Source: an uncultured Christensenellaceae bacterium
GTDB lineage: Bacteria > Bacillota_A > Clostridia > Christensenellales > UBA3700
Assembly (NCBI GenBank): GCA_944381335.1
Contig: CALWKT010000021.1
Coordinates: forward strand, 1-39,413
Reading direction: 5' to 3'
DNA: 39,413 nt
Below the pieces are notes generated by a model, which did not search any database, was not told where the DNA came from, and worked only from the letters and a program-made list of their open reading frames with translations. Below are positions 33,456 to 39,413 of the stretch, one piece after another (the stretch's first letter is position 1; every line of letters starts with the position of its first letter). The position numbers and the translations under genes are program-made.

Positions 33456-34573
33456 AGATCAACAGAAACATTCCCAAAATGTTCAGGATATGGTTCGTCA
33501 TCCCGTTCGTTGTCATACTGATCGCGGCGGCGGTGTTCACCGGGTATGCGGTCTCATATAAGGACGTATCCAAGGGCATGAATATAGGCACAGACTTTGC
33601 GGGAGGTTCCGTCGTCAACGTAGTCCTCGGCGAATCAGAACTTTCCGACACGGACAAGTACAACAAGCACCTTGACACGGTTACCGAACTCCTTCAGGAC
33701 GACGAGATCGCAGCTCAGGTGGTGACTTACGCGAAAGACGAGCTTGACAAGACGATCGACGCATCCGCTGTGAAAGCGACGGTAAGTTACAGTCAGAAAT
33801 CCGACACGGGCGCGAATATGACCCTTGTCGTAAAGTACGACAACATCTCCAAGACCTACGATCCGACCAACGAACTGACCAAGGTCAGAAACGAGCTGAT
33901 CGTTGAAAAGCTCAACGAGATATACAGCGCGGAAAACGGTTACGCCAACGCTTCTGTCACATACAGCAACATCGGCGCGACCGCAAGCGAATCACTCATC
34001 CGCACCGCGATCATATCCCTTGCAATTTCGCTCGCGATCATCCTCGTATACGTAATCATACGTTTCGAGCTGTGGAGCGGTCTCGCGGCTATCATTGCGC
34101 TTATGCACGACGTTGTGATCATGGTTGCGCTGACCATAATCTTCCACATCCAGGTCAACAGCTCCTTCATTGCGGCAATGATCACGATCGTCGCTTACTC
34201 GATCAACAACACGATCGTCATTTTCGACCGCGTGAGAGAGAATAACAAGATAGAGAAGAAGCTCAACCAGAACGCGATATTGGACAATTACTATATTGCG
34301 GACAAGTCTACTAAGCAGTCCATGACGAGAACGATAAACACCACCGTCACCACGATGTTCGCGATCGTTATATTCGCGATACTCGGCGCGTCCACGGTCA
34401 GAGAGTTCGCGTTGCCCGTCATCTTCGGACTTGTCGCAGGTTTCTATTCGTCTGTATTCATTTCTCCCGCGCTGTACGCTCTGATGAAGAACGCCGGCGA
34501 CAAATGGAGAAGAAACAGAGAGCAGAAAGGCTCGACCAGATTCGTCGGTCAGAAGTCCGCGAAGAAAGCCTGA
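33452..34573 (+). CDS. secF: protein translocase subunit SecF
   Basis: SecF is the partner of SecD in the membrane complex. The 373-residue protein has a first helix at about 12-34, then the conserved NIGTDFAGGSVVNV (about 46-59), a periplasmic-type domain with more than the usual length, and five further helices with the NNTIVIFDRVREN motif. It begins inside the secD stop (ATGA), so secDF are coupled. The basic C-terminal tail is cytoplasmic. A clear terminator follows at 34591-34619. Confidence 0.96.
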   Translation: MKINRNIPKMFRIWFVIPFVVILIAAAVFTGYAVSYKDVSKGMNIGTDFAGGSVVNVVLGESELSDTDKYNKHLDTVTELLQDDEIAAQVVTYAKDELDKTIDASAVKATVSYSQKSDTGANMTLVVKYDNISKTYDPTNELTKVRNELIVEKLNEIYSAENGYANASVTYSNIGATASESLIRTAIISLAISLAIILVYVIIRFELWSGLAAIIALMHDVVIMVALTIIFHIQVNSSFIAAMITIVAYSINNTIVIFDRVRENNKIEKKLNQNAILDNYYIADKSTKQSMTRTINTTVTTMFAIVIFAILGASTVREFALPVIFGLVAGFYSSVFISPALYALMKNAGDKWRRNREQKGSTRFVGQKSAKKA

Positions 34574-34590
34574 ACGTTTCATGACGTTAT

Positions 34591-34619
34591 AAAAGGAAGG
34601 GCTCGTCCCTTCCTTTTTT
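34591..34619 (+). terminator. intrinsic terminator after secDF
   Basis: An 11-bp stem AAAAGGAAGGG (34591-34601) / CCCTTCCTTTT (34607-34617) with a CTCGT loop and a T-run to 34619. Confidence 0.9.
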
Positions 34620-34659
34620 GTTGAACGTCTGATTTTATATTGTTTTTTATCGGCAAATA

Positions 34660-34688
34660 AAGACATTGAAGCAAACTTCGTATATAAT
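34660..34688 (+). promoter_or_regulatory. sigma-A promoter of recJ
   Basis: AAGACA (34660-34665), 17 bp, then TATAAT (34683-34688). The start is near 34695, about 24 nt before the recJ ATG. Confidence 0.65.
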
Positions 34689-34718
34689 AGTAATATAGAC
34701 TACGCGCGCGGAGAAGAC

Positions 34719-36995
34719 ATGGAAAACAGAGAGCTATCGGTACAACTGCAGAAAGAACTCGCACTCGACAGGATCGTCGCCGATCTCCTCGTCAAGAGAG
34801 GGATCGACAGCGTTGAATCTGCGCGTGCATTTTTGTACCCGTCTCTCGATTCTCTGACTCCGCTTTCGGACTATTCCGGCGTTGAGGAGATTGCCGAGCG
34901 TCTCAGGAGAGCGATCGCAGACGGCGAGAGCATCGTCGTCTACGGCGATTACGACTGCGACGGAGTGTGCGCAGTTTCCATACTTTACGGATACCTGTCT
35001 TCTGTCAGTAAAGGCAAGGTGGGTTATTACATCCCCAACCGTCACAGCAACGGCTACGGTATCAGCACGGAGACGCTTGACTACATAGCGGAAAATACAG
35101 ACGCACAGGTCGTGATCAGCGTTGACTGTGGGATAAATTCTGTTGCTGAAGTGGATTACGCTCAGCAGGAGCTTGGGTTCGACATGCTGATCACGGATCA
35201 TCATCAGCCGGGGGAGACGCTTCCCGATTGTCCCGTATTCAATCCTCACGTCAGCGCAAGGACAGACGGCGCGTTCCGTCATCTGTGCGGCGCGGGCGTT
35301 GCGCTCAGACTTGTCGAGGCGCTCGCTGGAGTGGACGAAAGCAAGAAATATTACGACATTGCCGCGCTTGCCACGGTAGCGGACGTGGTGCCCCTCGTCG
35401 GCGACAACAGGGTGATCACTTATTACGGGCTTGTCAGCATCAACAAGCGATACAGACGCGGCATTTCGCTCCTTGTGGACAGCTGTATGAAATATCCGGT
35501 CACGTCCTCCGACATCGCTTTCAAGCTTGCGCCCAGGATAAACGCTATGGGCAGAGTAAAAGACGCGGGCGAAGTGGTTCAGCTGTTTGTGGAAAACGAC
35601 ATGTTTCTCCTGAAATGTCTTGTCGAGGAGATCAACAAAGCCAACGACGTGCGCCAGCAGCTTACGGACGACCTGACCGAAGACTGCCTTTCAAAACTCA
35701 GGGATTACGATTTCGAAAACAACCCCTTCATCATTCTGTACGCGCCTTATTGGGACGACGGAGTGCTGGGGATCACCGCGTCGAGGATCGCCGGAATGTT
35801 TGCGCGTCCCGTCATACTTTTCACCAAAAACAGAGACCTGCTCAAAGGTTCGGGAAGAAGCGTTGCCGGGGTGAACATACTTGATTGCGTGAAGCACGCT
35901 TCGTGTTTTCTCACGCGTTTCGGCGGTCATCCTATGGCTTGCGGCGTCGGACTTGAAGAAAAGAATTTCGAAGATTTCCGCAACGCCGTCAACGCGTACG
36001 CGAGAGAGGTTTACGTCAATCTGAGCAAAAGCCGGCAGAAGGAGTGCGACTGCGTGCTTGACAAGCCTGTCGATATTGCCGTGACAAAACAGCTGATGAT
36101 GCTTCAGCCTTTCGGAGAAGGAAATCCGGCGCCCGTTTTCGCTGCGGACGAAGGAAAATGTACCTTCCAGCCGTTCGGAGACGGTAGTCATCTGAAGTGC
36201 CGGCTGAAAAATATGGAAGTGCTCGCTTTCGGGATGAGCGACGACAGAGAATATCTGAACAGCTCGGCAAGAAAGAGACTTTATCTTGACATATCGTATT
36301 CGGTATTCAACAATATCGAGCGCACTCAGGCGGTCGTCAGAAGCGTTGTCCCGGGCGATCTTCCTGAAGACGACGTGTGTTTTGAATACTGCCTTAAACG
36401 TCGTCCTCAAGCGGTAAGCGCAGACGGCGTGAAGATATCTAAGGTGAGCGAAAGTCGTGCGGCTGAACTTGCAAAACGGGCGTACGGAGTGTGTTTTGTC
36501 GCGTTCGACAAACAGACCGCGCTTGCCGCGTCCGGGAAACTCGGAGTCGGGATCGTATACGGAAGGGGCGAAGGCAAACTTCCGGAAACGCGTATAATAC
36601 TGTGTCCTGCCGAAGGAGCGACGGATTTTTACCGCGACGTGATATTGCTCGAAATGCCGCTGGTCGGCGCGGAGAGATACGCGCGCGGAGACGTCAGCCT
36701 TTACGCCGTCGGGGATCTTGCGGACGTTTATCGCGATCACGCGCCCGTATACGAAGAATTTGCCGCCGTTTACAGGACGGTAAGGAAACAGACCGCGAAG
36801 AACAGATATACAGATCCTGACGCGCTTTACGCGGACTGCGCCGTTGAATGCGGAGTGAACAAGAGAAAATTCCTGATCTGTTATTACGTGTTCGAAGAAC
36901 TCGGACTCATCGTCAGGGGCGCGGACGTACATTGCGCTATCGGTGTAAAAGCAGAGCTAGGGAACAGCGCGCTATACCGCGCTATATGCGGCTGA
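34719..36995 (+). CDS. recJ: single-stranded-DNA-specific exonuclease RecJ
   Basis: RecJ degrades single-stranded DNA 5'-3' in recombination and mismatch repair. The 758-residue protein has the DHH phosphoesterase motifs: GDYDCDG (76-82, Asp 77, 79 and 81), SVDCGIN (134-140) and TDHH (159-162). The DHHA1 domain follows with GSGRSVAGVNI and RFGGHPMACGVGL, then the OB-fold region. The last 200 residues are a C-terminal extension seen in Firmicutes RecJ. A GGAG site precedes the ATG. It stands between secDF and relA, the standard clostridial order, with its own promoter. Confidence 0.96.
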   Translation: MENRELSVQLQKELALDRIVADLLVKRGIDSVESARAFLYPSLDSLTPLSDYSGVEEIAERLRRAIADGESIVVYGDYDCDGVCAVSILYGYLSSVSKGKVGYYIPNRHSNGYGISTETLDYIAENTDAQVVISVDCGINSVAEVDYAQQELGFDMLITDHHQPGETLPDCPVFNPHVSARTDGAFRHLCGAGVALRLVEALAGVDESKKYYDIAALATVADVVPLVGDNRVITYYGLVSINKRYRRGISLLVDSCMKYPVTSSDIAFKLAPRINAMGRVKDAGEVVQLFVENDMFLLKCLVEEINKANDVRQQLTDDLTEDCLSKLRDYDFENNPFIILYAPYWDDGVLGITASRIAGMFARPVILFTKNRDLLKGSGRSVAGVNILDCVKHASCFLTRFGGHPMACGVGLEEKNFEDFRNAVNAYAREVYVNLSKSRQKECDCVLDKPVDIAVTKQLMMLQPFGEGNPAPVFAADEGKCTFQPFGDGSHLKCRLKNMEVLAFGMSDDREYLNSSARKRLYLDISYSVFNNIERTQAVVRSVVPGDLPEDDVCFEYCLKRRPQAVSADGVKISKVSESRAAELAKRAYGVCFVAFDKQTALAASGKLGVGIVYGRGEGKLPETRIILCPAEGATDFYRDVILLEMPLVGAERYARGDVSLYAVGDLADVYRDHAPVYEEFAAVYRTVRKQTAKNRYTDPDALYADCAVECGVNKRKFLICYYVFEELGLIVRGADVHCAIGVKAELGNSALYRAICG

Positions 36996-37043
36996 ACCGC
37001 AAAATTATAACAATAAAACAGACATTATATTTCATTTTGGGTA

Positions 37044-37071
37044 TTGATACGCGTGAAAAACGTGGTATTAT
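37044..37071 (+). promoter_or_regulatory. promoter of relA
   Basis: TTGATA (37044-37049), 16 bp, then TATTAT (37066-37071). The start would be near 37079. There is no terminator between recJ and this promoter, so read-through is possible. Confidence 0.6.
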
Positions 37072-37111
37072 ATAAGTATGGAACTCCGCGATGCGCGGAA
37101 ACGGTGAAGCA

Positions 37112-39271
37112 ATGGTAGAAGAATTTCTGACGCAGATAGAAAACACATATTCCGACGCGAGCTATCAGAGGATAGTCCGCGCGTATTACTTTGCCAAAAC
37201 CGCGCACAAAGGTCAGCTCAGACACTCGGGTGAGGAATATTTCGTCCATCCCGTTGCCGTCGCGAGCATACTGGTGGAGCTCGGGCTTGACTGCGACACG
37301 ATCATTGCGGCGCTTCTTCACGACGTCGTTGAAGACACCGGAGTGACCGAGGAAGAAATAGAAAGCGATTTCGGGCACAGCGTAGTCATGTTGGTCGACG
37401 GCGTGACAAAACTGAGCAAACTCAATTTCAAATCGAGAGAGGAAGCGCAGGCGGAGAATCTGAGACGTATGTTCCTTGCAATGAGCAACGACATCCGCGT
37501 GATAATCATAAAGCTTGCGGACAGACTGCACAACATGCGCACACTGTCTTACAGGAAAGAAGCCGACCGCAAGCGCGTTGCGACCGAAACTCTCGAGATC
37601 TACGCCCCGATCGCCGCGCGTCTGGGTATCGCCAGTGTGAAAGGCGAGCTTGAGGACCTGTGTCTCAGATATCTGTATCCCGAAGACTATTACATGATCG
37701 CAGAAAAGGTTGCGTCAACCAAGGTGGAGAGACAGAAACTCGTTGATTCTATCACCGCAGACCTTCGTAAAATGCTTGAAGAACTTGGCATAAAAGGCGA
37801 TATAAACGGGCGTCCGAAGCATTTTTACAGCATATGGCGCAAGATGAAAAAAGGCAAGTCTTTCGAGGAGATCTACGACCTGACGGCTGTCAGGATAATC
37901 GTGGATACTGTCAGAGACTGCTACGCCGTGCTGGGAGCGATCCACACGATGTGGAAGCCGCTCCCCGGCAGATTCAAGGACTACATATCCGTGCCCAAAA
38001 CTAATATGTACCAGTCGTTGCACACGACCGTGTTGTCAAGTTACGGTTCGCCTTTTGAGATACAGATCAGAACGCACGAGATGCACAGGGTCGCCGAATA
38101 CGGTATCGCCGCGCACTGGAAGTATAAGCAAGGCGTGGCGGACGGCAATTCTTCAATCGACGACAACAAGCTTGCGTGGATCAGAAGCGTTATGGAACTT
38201 CAGAACGACGTCAGCGATTCCCGCGAATATCTGGATATGCTCAAACTCGACCTGTACGTCGATCAGGTTTTCGTGTTTACGCCCAAAGGAGAGGTCATAA
38301 ATCTTCCCGCAGGAGCGACCGGCATAGACTTTGCGTACGCGATACACTCGCAGGTCGGCAACAAGTGCGTGGGCATAAAGATCAATTCAAAGATCGTGCC
38401 CGTCGACACCGTACTGACGAACGGCGACGTCGTTGAGGTCATCACCTCAAACACGTCCAAAGGTCCTTCCAGAGACTGGCTGAAATTTGTCAAAACGCCG
38501 TCCGCGAAGAGCAAGATCAAGAGCTTCTTCAAAAAGGAACTTCGCGACGAAAACGTCAGACGCGGCAAGGATATGCTTGAGCGTGAAGCAAAACGCAAGA
38601 ACTATCAGCTCGCAGACCTCGTCGCGCTTGCGCCGTGGAGAGATTATATAAAACAGAAGTACAACGTTTCCGACCCGGACGAGATATTCGGCATGGTAGG
38701 TTACGGAGAACTGACGACCAATCAGGTCCTCTCCAAGATGATCGAGCTTTACAAGGTCGAGGAGTGCAAGAAAGAACCAGTCATTGAGGTCAAACCCTCT
38801 ACGATGCGCAAGCATAAGAACGACAGCGGCATCATCGTAAAGGGCTTTGACGACCTGAAGATTCGTTTTTCACATTGTTGCACGCCTGTTCCGGGAGACG
38901 AGATCGTGGGCTATATTTCGAGAAGCCGCGGCGTTACGATACACCGTGCGGATTGTCCCAACGTCAAGTATCTGGAACCGGAGCGCCTCATAGAGGCGGT
39001 ATGGCCGGCAAAGAGCGCGGCGGGCGAAAAGTTCGTTTCCTCTCTCGGCATAACCGCGGACGACAGAACGGGACTTGTCATAGAGGTCGCAACGCTGATC
39101 AACAACATGAAGATCGCGATGACAAACATAAACGCGCGTGCAGAGAAAAACGGCACCGCGGTCATCACGGTCACAGTCGAGATAAGCAATGTGGAAGACC
39201 TTGAGAACCTGATAAAAAAGATACAATCGCTTAAAGGCGTTACTTCGGTATCCAGAACCAACAACGTATAA
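37112..39271 (+). CDS. relA: bifunctional (p)ppGpp synthetase/hydrolase (RelA/SpoT, Rel)
   Basis: This enzyme makes and breaks the alarmone (p)ppGpp. The ATG at 37112 is preferred (GGTGAAG just upstream); an ATG seven codons earlier has only a weak site, so the exact start is uncertain. The 719-residue product has an intact HD hydrolase (HPVAV near 46, HDVVEDT at 70-76, KLADRLHNMRT near 134-144) and a synthetase domain (FEEIYDLTAVRIIVD, NMYQSLHTTV, FEIQIRTHEMHRVAEYGIAAHWKYK). TGS, helical, zinc-finger (SHCCTPVPGD and ADCP) and ACT domains follow. Both catalytic halves look active, as in the single Rel of most Firmicutes. It is the last gene here and is followed by a terminator. Confidence 0.95.
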   Translation: MVEEFLTQIENTYSDASYQRIVRAYYFAKTAHKGQLRHSGEEYFVHPVAVASILVELGLDCDTIIAALLHDVVEDTGVTEEEIESDFGHSVVMLVDGVTKLSKLNFKSREEAQAENLRRMFLAMSNDIRVIIIKLADRLHNMRTLSYRKEADRKRVATETLEIYAPIAARLGIASVKGELEDLCLRYLYPEDYYMIAEKVASTKVERQKLVDSITADLRKMLEELGIKGDINGRPKHFYSIWRKMKKGKSFEEIYDLTAVRIIVDTVRDCYAVLGAIHTMWKPLPGRFKDYISVPKTNMYQSLHTTVLSSYGSPFEIQIRTHEMHRVAEYGIAAHWKYKQGVADGNSSIDDNKLAWIRSVMELQNDVSDSREYLDMLKLDLYVDQVFVFTPKGEVINLPAGATGIDFAYAIHSQVGNKCVGIKINSKIVPVDTVLTNGDVVEVITSNTSKGPSRDWLKFVKTPSAKSKIKSFFKKELRDENVRRGKDMLEREAKRKNYQLADLVALAPWRDYIKQKYNVSDPDEIFGMVGYGELTTNQVLSKMIELYKVEECKKEPVIEVKPSTMRKHKNDSGIIVKGFDDLKIRFSHCCTPVPGDEIVGYISRSRGVTIHRADCPNVKYLEPERLIEAVWPAKSAAGEKFVSSLGITADDRTGLVIEVATLINNMKIAMTNINARAEKNGTAVITVTVEISNVEDLENLIKKIQSLKGVTSVSRTNNV

Positions 39272-39306
39272 AACGGGACGTGCGGCGGATTTTTCGCCGC
39301 CGTTTT
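39270..39306 (+). terminator. intrinsic terminator after relA
   Basis: Stem GCGGCG (39282-39287) / CGCCGC (39295-39300), with outer pairing AAAACG (39270-39275) / CGTTTT (39301-39306) and a short T-run. The remaining bases to the window end show nothing recognisable. Confidence 0.7.
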
Positions 39307-39413
39307 ATCTGAAAATGCAACAATTTGCGTTTTACAGGAAATTTTTTTAAACGCGTCAGCCGTTTTAAGCCGAATCGGGCGGTTTGTTTCCTCTGAAACA
39401 TGCGCTGAAAGCC

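Noticed and set aside
1..39413. CRISPR arrays, insertion sequences, rRNA or tRNA genes
   Set aside because: No regularly spaced repeats, transposase motifs or RNA-gene signatures were seen on either strand.

Overview
The window reads as a chromosome segment of an uncultured member of the Clostridia (Bacillota). The gene run ruvA-ruvB-queA-tgt-yajC-(TIGR04086 membrane protein)-scfA-scfB-secD-secF-recJ-relA is a clostridial arrangement, and the six-cysteine SCIFF peptide with its radical SAM maturase is close to a signature of the class. Sigma-A type promoters (TTGACA/TATAAT-like, 17-bp spacers), strong AGGAGG ribosome sites and intrinsic terminators fit the same group. A gut lineage near Christensenellales is possible but is only a guess.

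Left part (1-11.0 kb). A minus-strand gene for a secreted or anchored protein of unknown function is divergent from a compact, tightly coupled plus-strand cassette of 14 genes (950-10964). The cassette encodes podovirus-type packaging and head proteins: large terminase, a TerS-like protein that lacks a DNA-binding domain, zinc-ribbon protein, portal, scaffold-like protein, HK97-fold-like capsid protein, connector, a beta-rich tail-hub-like protein, a long coiled-coil protein and two holin-like membrane proteins. I see no integrase, repressor, replication genes, endolysin, receptor-binding spike, or att-like repeats. The frames are intact, the base composition resembles the host, and the cassette sits directly beside housekeeping genes. 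It is either the structural half of a defective element or a domesticated particle, for example a gene-transfer-agent-like or DNA-delivery system. This is the most interesting item in the window.

Middle (11.0-21.3 kb). A convergent murG-family gene is followed by an alpha/beta hydrolase (monoglyceride-lipase type) whose promoter is bracketed by a perfect 11-bp inverted repeat. Then come a type IIA topoisomerase pair (B then A subunit, topo IV-like), a NYN-domain putative nuclease with an unrecognised N-terminal half, and a minus-strand Na/Pi-cotransporter family protein with a PhoU-like tail.

Right part (21.3-39.4 kb). DNA repair and replication genes (polA-coaE, ruvAB) lead into queuosine tRNA modification (queA, tgt), Sec translocon accessories (yajC, secDF), the SCIFF RiPP pair (scfA-scfB), recJ and a bifunctional (p)ppGpp synthetase/hydrolase. 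Within operons the genes overlap by ATGA (ruvA/ruvB, ruvB/queA, secD/secF). Between operons there are clear terminators and promoters. Notable regulatory features are a probably leaderless ruvA mRNA, a nested stem-loop in the long polA leader, and inverted repeats in the yajC and scfA promoters.
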